A stretch of DNA of 64,000 bases from Verrucomicrobiota bacterium (GTDB lineage: Bacteria; Verrucomicrobiota; Verrucomicrobiia; Limisphaerales; JACRJZ01), in assembly GCA_016219875.1 (NCBI GenBank), contig JACRJZ010000148.1:96619-160618 (forward strand), given 5' to 3'. Shown here piece by piece: positions 49,131 to 57,532 of this stretch (position 1 is its first letter; every line of letters begins with the position of its first letter). Under the pieces are notes generated by a model, which was given only the letters and a program-made list of their open reading frames with translations, was not told the origin of the DNA and ran no database searches. The position numbers and the translations under genes were made by a program.

Positions 49131-50114
49131 ATGACCAGCCACCGCTACGCTTTCGACCGCCGAGATCTGGTCCTCCTGCTGGGCGGACCGCTGGTGCCAA
49201 TCGCGTTGTTTGCCGTGCTGATGCAGGGCGGGGCCGCGCTCGGCTGGCTGCCCGCGCCACGGCCGGCGCTGGATGTCGATCGCACCCTCCTCATTCATCA
49301 GATCGAAGCCGCACGGTCGCGTCAGGAAGCCGAGATCGTGCTCGTGGGGGATTCGTCTTGCCTGATGGACATCTCGGCGAAGCAACTCAGCGCCCTGCTG
49401 GGGTGCCGTGTCCTGAACCTGGGAACGCACAGCTACCTCGACCTCCTGGCTTATGCCCAACTGCTGCGCGAACACGTGGCGGCCCACCCTCGTCCGCCGC
49501 GCGCGGTGGTGCTGTTGCTTCACCCCGAGGCCCTGCGTCGGGTCACGCCAGAGACGTATCACTCAGCGCTGTTTCAGAGCCTGCTGCGCGGCGAGGACCT
49601 GCCTCCACTGGGGGGACCGCGGGAACGAATCCGGCAACTGTTGGGCCTGGAGGCTTTCCGCAATCGCTGTCTGAGCCGCTGGTTGCCGGCGCCTTTGCCG
49701 GGCGCCTACGGCCGGACCTATGGCTTCAGCCGGGACTTGGAGAAGTTCCTGATGCGGAACCAAGGCAGCGTGCTCGACCCGGAGCCGGCGCCGCTGCGGG
49801 GAAATTCGGAGTATCGTCTGGCGCCTCAGATCGAAGCGCCGAGCCGTCTATTTCGCGCCGCCGTCCCAGCCGGCACGATGCTGGTGGTGGGCATCACTCC
49901 GGTGCCGGCGGAGTTCGCGGGCCGAGCCTATCCGGGTGTTCACGGGCCGATGTTGCACCAGTGGAGCCAATGGCTCCAAGCGGACGCTGCCTTGGTGGAA
50001 CTGCCCTGTACTTTGCCGGACCGGCACTTCGCCCGAGTTGCGCATCTGAACCAGGACGGCGTGCGCCTTTACACTGAGGCACTGGCCCGTGTGTTGAAGC
50101 AACGTCTGCCATAG
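49131..50114 (+). CDS. SGNH-like acyltransferase partner of the MBOAT protein
   Basis: 327 residues, one N-terminal helix (LVLLLGGPLVPIALFAVLM) and an extracytoplasmic SGNH-type domain. The nucleophile block is EIVLVGDSSCLMDIS (GDSS at 73-76), and the last block is LPDRHFARVAHLNQDGVRLY, providing the D-x-x-H-like end. The middle has RAVVLLLHPEALRR. This layout matches the DltD/AlgJ/AlgX-like partners that complete O-acetylation outside the membrane. Cotranscription with the MBOAT gene (7-base gap) supports it. Its stop lies six bases from the stop of convergent gcvP. Confidence 0.78.
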   Translation: MTSHRYAFDRRDLVLLLGGPLVPIALFAVLMQGGAALGWLPAPRPALDVDRTLLIHQIEAARSRQEAEIVLVGDSSCLMDISAKQLSALLGCRVLNLGTHSYLDLLAYAQLLREHVAAHPRPPRAVVLLLHPEALRRVTPETYHSALFQSLLRGEDLPPLGGPRERIRQLLGLEAFRNRCLSRWLPAPLPGAYGRTYGFSRDLEKFLMRNQGSVLDPEPAPLRGNSEYRLAPQIEAPSRLFRAAVPAGTMLVVGITPVPAEFAGRAYPGVHGPMLHQWSQWLQADAALVELPCTLPDRHFARVAHLNQDGVRLYTEALARVLKQRLP

Positions 50115-50120
50115 CCGGGA

Positions 50121-53100
50121 TCACGCTCCCGCGTGCGCTTCCATTCCCACACACGAGCAAACGGGATTCCGATCGCCAAAGACGTTGTCGATGCGGCCCA
50201 CGGGCGGCCAGAACTTGTGTTCGCGCAGCCAGCGCGCCGGATACGCCGCCTGCTGCCGCGAGTAAGGACGGTCCCAGTTCTCGGCGGTGACAGCCTCCGC
50301 GGTGTGCGGCGCGTTTTTGAGCGGGTTGTTCGTCTTGTCGATCTGGCCGGACTCGACGGCGGTGATCTCGGCATGAATCGCGATCATGGCGTCGCAGAAG
50401 CGGTCGAGTTCGGCCTTCGGCTCGCTCTCGGTTGGTTCCACCATCACGGTGCCGGGCACGGGCCACGAAATCGTCGGCGCGTGAAAGCCGTAATCCATGA
50501 GCCGCTTCGCCACGTCTTCCACCGTCACGCTCTTGAACGCGCGCAAGTCCAGGATGCACTCGTGCGCCACCAGTCCGCCGTGGCCTTTGTAGAGCACGGG
50601 AAAGTACGGCTCCAGACGGCGGGCGATGTAGTTGGCGTTGAGGATGGCGTGCTTCGTGGCGGCGGTGAGGCCGTCGGTGCCCGTCATGCGGAGGTACATC
50701 CACGGGATCGGCAGGATGCCGGCGCTGCCCCAGGGCGCGGCGGACACGGCGCCGGCCTGGAATTTCAAATTTGAAATTTGAGATTTCAAATCCACCACGC
50801 TGTGGCCGGGGAGGAACGGCGCGAGATGCTTCGCCACGCAAATCGGTCCCATGCCGGGGCCGCCGCCACCGTGCGGGATGCAAAAAGTTTTGTGCAGGTT
50901 GATGTGGCAGACATCCGCGCCGATGTCACCGGGCGCGCACAAACCCACCTGTGCGTTCAAGTTCGCGCCGTCCATGTACACCTGCCCGCCATGCTCGTGG
51001 ATGACGCGGCAGATGTCCTTGATCGCTTCCTCGAACACGCCGTGCGTGGACGGGTACGTGACCATGAGCGTGGCCAGTTCGGCGCGGTGTTGCTCGGCCT
51101 TCGCCTTTAAGTCGGCGAGGCTGATGTTGCCGTGTTCGTCACACGCCACCGGCACCACGCGCAAGCCGGCCAGGACGGCACTGGCGGGATTGGTGCCGTG
51201 CGCGGAAGTCGGGATCAGGCACACGCGGCGGTGGGATTCTCGGCGGGAGTCGTGCCAGGCGCGGATCGTCAGCAACCCAGCATACTCACCCTGAGCGCCG
51301 GCGTTGGGCTGAAGCGACACGGCGGCGAAGCGCGTCACCTCTGCGAGCCACGATTCCAGTTGTCGAAACAGCGTGGCGTAGCCCTGCGCCTGCTCGCGCG
51401 GGGCGAACGGGTGGAGCTTCGCGAACTCCGGCCAAGTCACGGGGAGCATCTCCGCTGTGGCGTTGAGCTTCATCGTGCAAGAGCCGAGCGGAATCATCGA
51501 CGTGGTGAGCGAGAGGTCGCGCGATTCCAGCTTGCGGATGTAGCGCAGCATCTCCGTCTCGGAATGGTGGCGGTTGAAGACGGGATGCGTGAGGAAGGGC
51601 TTCTGACGGGCCAGCGCGGCAGGGACTTCCGCCTGCGTGTCGGCGATGAGTTGATCCAGTGTGAACGGCAGCGGTCGGTCGAAGTTGAAAATGGCCAGGA
51701 GCGTCTCCAAGTCCTCGCGCGAAGTGGCTTCGTCGAGCGAGACACCGACGGCGTGGTCGTCGAACACGCGGACGTTCACGCGATGTTGGGCGGCGATGGC
51801 GACGAGTTCCGCGCTGGTGTGCGGGGCGAGGGAGATGCGGAGGGTGTCGAAACAGAGCGCGCCTTCGGCAGACAGCCCATCGCCCATCGTCGATAGCCGA
51901 TCCGTCGCCGATTGGCGATCGGCGATCGGCGATCGGCGATGCCCCATCCCGTGCCCCAGTTTGGCCAACCCGCTCGCCAGCACCGCCGTCATCCGATGCA
52001 CGCGCTCCGCGATGCGCCGCAAGCCTTCCGGTCCGTGATAGACGGCATACATCGACGCCATGATCGCCAGGAGCACCTGGGCCGTGCAGATGTTGCTGGT
52101 GGCTTTCTCACGACGAATGTGTTGCTCGCGCGTCTGGAGCGTGAGCCGCAGCGCCGGCCGTCCGTTGGAGTCCTTGGACACGCCGACGAGCCGGCCCGGC
52201 ATGTGACGCTTGAAAGCGTCGCGCGTGGCGAAGAACGCCGCGTGCGGTCCACCGTAGCCCATCGGCACGCCAAACCGTTGCGCGCTGCCGACCGCGATGT
52301 CCGCGCCGAACTCGCCCGGCGATTTCAAGAGCATCAAGCTCAACAGGTCTGCCGCGACCACGGCCAGGGCGTCGTGCGCGTGGACCTTCTCAATGAACGG
52401 CCCGTAATCGCACACCGCGCCGTCGGTCGTCGGAGACTGCACGAGCGCGCCAAAGATTTTTTCGCTGAACTCGAACGTCGCGTGGTCGCCGACGATGACC
52501 TCGATGCCGAGCGCCTTGGCCCGCGTTTGCACCACATCGAGCGTCTGCGGATGGCACGCCGCGGAGACGAAGAACGCTTTCCTGTCGCCGCCGCCCTTGA
52601 GGGCGTGGCACATCGTCATGGCTTCGGCGGCGGCGGTGGCTTCGTCGAGGAGCGAGGCGTTGGCGATCTCCAGGCCGGTGAGATCGCAGATCATCGTTTG
52701 GAAATTGAGCAACGCTTCGAGCCGGCCCTGCGAAATCTCCGCCTGGTAGGGCGTGTATTGCGTGTACCAGCCGGGGTTTTCGAGAATGTTCCGCTGGATC
52801 ACGGGCGGCGTGATGCAATCGTGATAGCCCAGGCCGATGAACGAACGCCAGACTTGGTTTTGCGCCGCGAGCGCGCGGAGTTCCGCCAACGCGCCCTGCT
52901 CGCTGCGTGCCTCGGGGAGTGCCAGCGGTTTGCCCAGACGGATTTGCCGGGGCACAACGGCATCGATCAGCGCGTCGAGCGAAGCAAAGCCGCACGCCTC
53001 GGCCATTTGCCGCGTCTCGGCGGCGTCAGGGCCAAGGTGGCGGTCGATGAAGCGGTCCGTCCAAGCCAGCGCGTCCTGGCCGGGCGAGGTGGCGGAACGG

Positions 53101-53153
53101 GCGTTGGTTTGGGTTTCGCTGGTGCGTTTCGGGGCGAAGCTCGCGTCTGACAT
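50121..53153 (-). CDS. gcvP: Glycine dehydrogenase (decarboxylating), P protein
   Basis: Full-length single-chain P protein (about 1010 aa from the ATG at 53153; one at 53183 is less likely). It decarboxylates glycine with PLP and passes the aminomethyl group to GcvH. Landmarks: FIGLGYHDCITPPVIQRNIL, YTPYQAEISQGRLE, GVPMGYGGPHAAFF, SCTMKLNATAEMLPV, and the PLP lysine in HINLHKTFCIPHGGGGPGMG (~755). Two foreign in-frame inserts: a GCGATCG-type tandem repeat (51885-51950) and the AT-rich palindrome (50761-50791). Neither gcvT nor gcvH lies in the window. Confidence 0.95.
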   Translation of the reverse strand: MSDASFAPKRTSETQTNARSATSPGQDALAWTDRFIDRHLGPDAAETRQMAEACGFASLDALIDAVVPRQIRLGKPLALPEARSEQGALAELRALAAQNQVWRSFIGLGYHDCITPPVIQRNILENPGWYTQYTPYQAEISQGRLEALLNFQTMICDLTGLEIANASLLDEATAAAEAMTMCHALKGGGDRKAFFVSAACHPQTLDVVQTRAKALGIEVIVGDHATFEFSEKIFGALVQSPTTDGAVCDYGPFIEKVHAHDALAVVAADLLSLMLLKSPGEFGADIAVGSAQRFGVPMGYGGPHAAFFATRDAFKRHMPGRLVGVSKDSNGRPALRLTLQTREQHIRREKATSNICTAQVLLAIMASMYAVYHGPEGLRRIAERVHRMTAVLASGLAKLGHGMGHRRSPIADRQSATDRLSTMGDGLSAEGALCFDTLRISLAPHTSAELVAIAAQHRVNVRVFDDHAVGVSLDEATSREDLETLLAIFNFDRPLPFTLDQLIADTQAEVPAALARQKPFLTHPVFNRHHSETEMLRYIRKLESRDLSLTTSMIPLGSCTMKLNATAEMLPVTWPEFAKLHPFAPREQAQGYATLFRQLESWLAEVTRFAAVSLQPNAGAQGEYAGLLTIRAWHDSRRESHRRVCLIPTSAHGTNPASAVLAGLRVVPVACDEHGNISLADLKAKAEQHRAELATLMVTYPSTHGVFEEAIKDICRVIHEHGGQVYMDGANLNAQVGLCAPGDIGADVCHINLHKTFCIPHGGGGPGMGPICVAKHLAPFLPGHSVVDLKSQISNLKFQAGAVSAAPWGSAGILPIPWMYLRMTGTDGLTAATKHAILNANYIARRLEPYFPVLYKGHGGLVAHECILDLRAFKSVTVEDVAKRLMDYGFHAPTISWPVPGTVMVEPTESEPKAELDRFCDAMIAIHAEITAVESGQIDKTNNPLKNAPHTAEAVTAENWDRPYSRQQAAYPARWLREHKFWPPVGRIDNVFGDRNPVCSCVGMEAHAGA
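50761..50791. repeat. AT-rich palindromic repeat inside gcvP
   Basis: AATTTCAAATTTGAAATTTG followed by AGATTTCAAAT, the inverse of the motif at 27284-27314. On the minus strand it reads SQISNLKFQ. It stands out as AT-rich in a GC-rich gene. Confidence 0.78.
51885..51950. repeat. Tandem GCGATCG-type repeat inside gcvP
   Basis: Runs of CCATCGCCCATCGTCGATAG and GGCGATCGGCGATCGGCGAT type. On the minus strand it codes for RRSPIADRQSATDRLSTMGD, an insert not expected in P proteins. The frame is kept. Confidence 0.72.
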
Positions 53154-53371
53154 GGCGGTGAAATTACGGAGCAGGAGCGTCAATGCAAGAGGGTTCTGGC
53201 TGGATTGCGGATGGCAGGTTGCAGATTGGAGTTTGAGTCTTGTGAGCTCGGCGGTGACGGAATTGGTGGATCGCCTTCTCCAGGCGTGAAATTCACGCGC
53301 AAGGCGTGAGGCTCACGCATTCTCTCCGCTGCGCTCCTTGATTTTAGGCCGTTTTCCGCAGCTTTCTTGGC
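53154..53371. other. Intergenic region between divergent gcvP and the RCC1 gene
   Basis: Two small adjacent hairpins, GCGTGAAATTCACGC and GCGTGAGGCTCACGC, lie near 53284-53320. A degenerate 7-mer run (GGTTGCAGATTGG type) lies near 53195-53230. The gcvP promoter should be here but was not identified. Confidence 0.4.
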
Positions 53372-53386
53372 TGGCACCGTTCTTGC
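53372..53386 (+). promoter_or_regulatory. Sigma-54 promoter
   Basis: TGGCACCGTTCTTGC is a perfect match to TGGCAC-N5-TTGC, with GG and GC ten bases apart as sigma-54 requires (-24/-12). Transcription would start near 53398 and run into the small open frame at 53452 and the RCC1 gene at 53639. An enhancer-binding activator would be needed; none is encoded in the window. Confidence 0.7.
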
Positions 53387-53451
53387 CAGTGTCGCGAGCC
53401 GATCCCCAAACGGAATAAGGGACCTAGTTCAAGCATCTGGAGAATGGGACT

Positions 53452-53619
53452 ATGAAGACACGAGGCATGGTGATGGATGATGGGTGGGGCGCGGAAGCGG
53501 GCCGCCATCGGCAGGAGCGTGGCGCCGCATCGACACCCGGCAGCACCCTTTCCTCAAGACAGCTTGGCTGGATCCCGGCGAACCAAGACTACAGACGGGA
53601 ACGGAAAACTGACCGCTAA
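53452..53619 (+). CDS. Possible 55-codon leader ORF
   Basis: ATG at 53452 has a well-placed ribosome site (GGAGA, eight bases before it). The product begins MKTRGMVMDDGWGAEAGRHR and ends ERKTDR; it is hydrophilic with no recognisable motif. It lies between the sigma-54 promoter and the RCC1 gene, whose own start at 53639 has no clear ribosome site. A leader peptide with translational coupling is possible; chance is equally so. Confidence 0.3.
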   Translation: MKTRGMVMDDGWGAEAGRHRQERGAASTPGSTLSSRQLGWIPANQDYRRERKTDR

Positions 53620-53638
53620 CCACGAACCCTCTACTCAA

Positions 53639-56600
53639 ATGCACTCTCACTCCATTCAGCACCTCCTGTTCCTCCTCGCGGCGATCTCTCAACTCTCAGC
53701 CCTCAACCCTCAGCTTCTCCGCGCCCAGCAAGCGCCGCTCATCACCGCGCAGCCCACCAACCAGTATCCGGTCGCCGACGCCGTGGTTTCGTTCGGCGTG
53801 GCGGCCACAGGCGATGGACCGTTGAGCTACCAGTGGCGCAAGGATGGCACCAACCTTGTGGACGGTGGCAAGATCACCGGTGCCGCCACCGCCAGTGTGA
53901 CTGTCTCCAACGTGCAAACGCCTGAGATGGGTTTCTACTCTGTGGTCGTGACCAACCTTTACGGCGCAGCCACCAGCACCGTGGCCACGCTCCAGTTGGT
54001 GCCGATGGCTGCCTGGGGTAACTCCTGGTCGGTCGAAGCAACCATCCCGAGCGGGTTGAACAACGTGGTGGCGATCGCGGCGGGAGGGAATCACAATGTG
54101 GCGCTGACGGCCGAGGGCAAGGTGGTTGCCTGGGGCAGTTTCCCCGAAGTTGCGACACCTCCGAGCGGATTGAGCAACGTAGTGGCGATTGCGGCGGGAT
54201 ACTCTCACAGTCTGGCGCTGACGACCGAGGGGCGGGTGGTTGGCTGGGGCTCGAATAACTACGGCCAAACGAACGTCCCAGCCGGACTAAGCAACGTCGT
54301 GGCGATTGCGGCGGGCGTGTCTCACAGTCTGGCGCTGCGAGGCGACGGCCAAGTGGTCGGATGGGGGGCTGGTGGTCCTGGGAGCGCAGAAGATCCACAC
54401 TATGGCCAATCGACCATCCCGAGCGGGTTGAGCAATGTGGTGGCGATTGCGGCGGGAGGGGAGCACAGCCTGGCACTGACAGCCAAGGGACTGGTTGTAG
54501 CGTGGGGCGACAACCGTCAGGGCCAAACGACTATTCCGAGCGGGTTGAGCAACGTGGTGGCGATTGCGGCGGGAGGGGAGCGCAACCTGGCAATGACGAC
54601 CGAGGGCTGGTTAGTCGGGTGGGGAACGTGGGGAAGGTCTAGTGCAGGCCAAACGACCATTCCGACTGGGTTGAGCAACGTGGTCGCAATTTCGGCGGCA
54701 GGGATGTACAGCCTGGCACTGACGGCCGAGGGTCAAGTGATCCTCTGGGCTCACAGTAGTTACGGCCAAACGAATATCCCCAGCGGGCTGAGCAATGTGG
54801 TGGCGATTGCGGCGGGAGGGGCTTACAGCCTGGTGCTGACAGGGTTGCCGGGTGGCGTCGCCCCGCCGCGCGTGCTGGGCCCTCAGGTGCTGGTCGGCAC
54901 AGCGGATCGGGATTTCTTTGGGCGGATCGTGGTGGCCAACAGCGCGCAGGGCTTTGGCGCCACCGGCCTGCCACCGGGCTTGGCCGTGGACCCAGCTACC
55001 GGATTGATCACTGGCCGGCCGGCTGCGGACGGCACTTACGCCGTGACTTTGTTTGCAACCAACGCCGTGGGTGTTGGCCAGGCTAGCCTCAGCTTGCACA
55101 TCAATCTGCCCTGGCCGGGAATCACTACGAGCAACGTGGTGCTGGCAGGATTGGGCAACGGGTTCGCCTATTCCGCAGCCGTGAATGCCGACTGGTCCAG
55201 CGCGTCTGGACTGCCATTGGGATTGGCTATGGACCCACAGTCGGCGGAGATTTCCGGCGTCCCGCTGGAGGCAGGCGACTTCGTGGTGAGTGTGGGAATG
55301 AGCAATCGCTTCGGCATGGTGACCGATTCGTTCACGTTGCGGGTCAGTCCGGTGGTCGGGTGGGGTCGGAATACTTTCGGCCAAACAACCATCCCCAGCG
55401 GCTTGAGCAACGTGGTGGCCATTGCGGCGGGAGGCGGCGACAACGTCGGAAACAGCCTGGCACTGACGGCCGAGGCGCGGCTGGTCGGGTGGGGCCAATA
55501 CTGGAACCTCGGCCAATATATGCCGGTAACCATTCCGGACGATTTGACCAACGTGGTGGCGATGGCGTCGGGATACTCGTACAACCTGGCCTTGACGGCC
55601 GAGGGCCGGATCGTCGGATTGGGCTTGAACGAGTTCGGCCCAACGAACATCCCGACGAGTTTGAGCAACGTGGTGGCGATTGCAGCGGGAACTTCGCACG
55701 GTCTGGCGCTGACGGCCGAGGGCCGAGTGGTCGGGTGGGGCAGGAACGACTTTGGCCAAACGAGCATTCCGCGCGGGCTGAGCAACGTGGTGGCCATTGC
55801 GGCGGGACAGCAGCGAAGTTTGGTGCTGACGGCTCAGGGCCGGGTGGTCGGGTGGGGTGGCGGAAGCGCAAGCAACGTCCCGGCGAGCTTGAGCAACGTG
55901 GTGGCGATTGCGGCCGGAAGGGTTCACAGTTTGGCGCTGACGGTCGAAGGCCGGGTGGTTGAGTGGAGCTTGGGAGGCACCAACAACGTCTTGAGTAACG
56001 TGGTGGCGATCGCGGCAGGAGAGCATCACTCTCTGGCGCTGACGGTCGAGGGGCGGGTGGTCGGGTGGGGTTGGAACAGCTTCGGCCAAACGAACGTCCC
56101 GACGAGCTTGAGCAACGTGGTGGCCATTGCGGGGGGAGAGGATCACAGCCTGGCGCTCATTGGGTTGCCGGATGGCGTAGCGGCACCGCGAGTGTTAGGT
56201 CCACGGGTGCAGGTGGGCACGGCGGGCCGGGACTTCTTTGGGCGCATCGTCGTGGCCAATGGTGCGCACGGCTTTGGCGCCAGCGGCCTGCCGCTGGGCC
56301 TGACTTTGGATCCGGCCACGGGGCTGATCACCGGCCAGCCGTCCGCAGGCGGCACTTACGCCGTGACGTTATTCGCGACCAACGCCTTGGGTGTTGGCCA
56401 AGCCAGCCTCAGCCTGCACATCAATTTGCCCCTGCCAGGAATCAGCACGAGCGGACTGGTGCGGGCGGTTTTGGGCCAGGGGTTCAGCGACAACGTTGGC
56501 CTGGTGAATGAGCCGAATTGGGTGGGCGCATCGGGGTTGCCACTCGGGCTGACGTTCCATCCGCAGAGCGGGGAGATTTCCGGGGTGCCGCAGGAGATGG

Positions 56601-57109
56601 GGGACTTCGCGGTGAGCGTGGTGGTGAGCAACCGATTCGGGGTGGCAACCGGTTCGTTCACGTTGCGGGTCAGTCCGGTGGTCGGATGGGGCGGCAACTC
56701 ATCTGGCCAAACAAGCATTCCGAGCGGGTTAGGCAACGTTGTGGCCGTTGCAGCGGGAGGCGGTCACAGTCTGGCGCTGACAACCGAGGGCCGGGTGGTC
56801 GGATGGGGCTGGAACGCCTTCGGCCGAACGAACATCCCAACCGGGCTGAGCAACGTGATGGCGATTGCGGCGGGAGGCGCTCACAGTCTGGCACTAGTCC
56901 GGCCACCGGCGCCGCGACTGACGGCCAGTAGGCAAGGGGCGAACCTCGTCTTGAGTTGGACCGGTGGACAAGTGCCCTTCCAATTGCAGCAGTGCCGGGA
57001 GTTCGGCTCTTCCGCTGCGTGGGAAAACGTGGGCGAGGCTGTGCGGACCAACTCTCTGTCACTGCCGCTCGACATCGGAAACCTGTTTCTGCGCGTGCGC
57101 GCGCCGTGA
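53639..57109 (+). CDS. Exported RCC1-repeat protein with Ig-like and putative-Ig (He_PIG) domains
   Basis: ATG at 53639 gives a signal peptide (HLLFLLAAISQLSALNPQLL). Order: Ig-like domain (~30-120: VSFGVAATGDGPLSYQWRKD), seven RCC1-like repeats, two He_PIG-like domains (RVLGPQVLVGTADRDFFG; GLPLGLAMDPQSAEISGVPL), seven more RCC1 repeats, two more He_PIG domains, then only two RCC1 repeats and a short C-terminal domain. Repeat consensus: SGLSNVVAIAAGGxHSLALT, then EGRVVGWG, spaced ~48 residues. RCC1 folds are seven-bladed, so 7+7+2 looks like two full propellers plus a truncated third. A surface binding or adhesion role is inferred. Expressed from a sigma-54 promoter. Confidence 0.88.
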   Translation: MHSHSIQHLLFLLAAISQLSALNPQLLRAQQAPLITAQPTNQYPVADAVVSFGVAATGDGPLSYQWRKDGTNLVDGGKITGAATASVTVSNVQTPEMGFYSVVVTNLYGAATSTVATLQLVPMAAWGNSWSVEATIPSGLNNVVAIAAGGNHNVALTAEGKVVAWGSFPEVATPPSGLSNVVAIAAGYSHSLALTTEGRVVGWGSNNYGQTNVPAGLSNVVAIAAGVSHSLALRGDGQVVGWGAGGPGSAEDPHYGQSTIPSGLSNVVAIAAGGEHSLALTAKGLVVAWGDNRQGQTTIPSGLSNVVAIAAGGERNLAMTTEGWLVGWGTWGRSSAGQTTIPTGLSNVVAISAAGMYSLALTAEGQVILWAHSSYGQTNIPSGLSNVVAIAAGGAYSLVLTGLPGGVAPPRVLGPQVLVGTADRDFFGRIVVANSAQGFGATGLPPGLAVDPATGLITGRPAADGTYAVTLFATNAVGVGQASLSLHINLPWPGITTSNVVLAGLGNGFAYSAAVNADWSSASGLPLGLAMDPQSAEISGVPLEAGDFVVSVGMSNRFGMVTDSFTLRVSPVVGWGRNTFGQTTIPSGLSNVVAIAAGGGDNVGNSLALTAEARLVGWGQYWNLGQYMPVTIPDDLTNVVAMASGYSYNLALTAEGRIVGLGLNEFGPTNIPTSLSNVVAIAAGTSHGLALTAEGRVVGWGRNDFGQTSIPRGLSNVVAIAAGQQRSLVLTAQGRVVGWGGGSASNVPASLSNVVAIAAGRVHSLALTVEGRVVEWSLGGTNNVLSNVVAIAAGEHHSLALTVEGRVVGWGWNSFGQTNVPTSLSNVVAIAGGEDHSLALIGLPDGVAAPRVLGPRVQVGTAGRDFFGRIVVANGAHGFGASGLPLGLTLDPATGLITGQPSAGGTYAVTLFATNALGVGQASLSLHINLPLPGISTSGLVRAVLGQGFSDNVGLVNEPNWVGASGLPLGLTFHPQSGEISGVPQEMGDFAVSVVVSNRFGVATGSFTLRVSPVVGWGGNSSGQTSIPSGLGNVVAVAAGGGHSLALTTEGRVVGWGWNAFGRTNIPTGLSNVMAIAAGGAHSLALVRPPAPRLTASRQGANLVLSWTGGQVPFQLQQCREFGSSAAWENVGEAVRTNSLSLPLDIGNLFLRVRAP

Positions 57110-57370
57110 GCCAGGGCAGGCGCACGCGAGGCCGCGCCGCGATCAGCCGGCTGGCTCGTGAGCCTCAGCCGTTGCCGGCTTGGATCGAGCCGCGCAACGT
57201 CCAGCCGCGGCAGCCGGTCGTTCCTCGGGCACGGATGAGAGAATTCTGAACCGAACCCGCAAGGTGAGGACAATGCGTTCAAGACCTCGTAGCCGCCGAG
57301 GTAACGAGGCTCACTTCGATTACGGACTGCGGACTGCAAATCCGAGTCAGAGCCTTCCCAAGAAACGTTC
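57110..57370. other. Intergenic stretch after the RCC1 gene
   Basis: No gene seen. It contains a B-like half repeat (GTAGCCGCCGAGGTAACGAG, near 57289) and a 7-mer tandem (GGACTGCGGACTGC, near 57324). Confidence 0.4.
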
Positions 57371-57440
57371 GGTGGGGCGAGCGTCCTCGCGGGCCGTGCC
57401 GGTGCCACCCCCCACGGCTCGCAAGGACGCTCGCCCCACC
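57371..57440. repeat. Repeat D2: intergenic copy of the D hairpin
   Basis: Arms GGTGGGGCGAGCGTCCTCGC and the complement GCAAGGACGCTCGCCCCACC. It is nearly identical to D1 inside the alpha-2-macroglobulin gene and of the same size (70 against 71 bases). Confidence 0.85.
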
Positions 57441-57532
57441 CAACCGATCAGGTTTTGAAATCAGCTTAATACTTTGCAGGATTTCTTGCCGACGCGCGTG
57501 TTTCTGTACGAAGACTGAAACGTGTCACTGCT

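Noticed and set aside
54040..56900. CRISPR-like regular repeats
   Set aside because: The spacing comes from RCC1 protein repeats inside one coding frame. The DNA repeats are imperfect, there are no unique equal-length spacers, and no cas gene is present.
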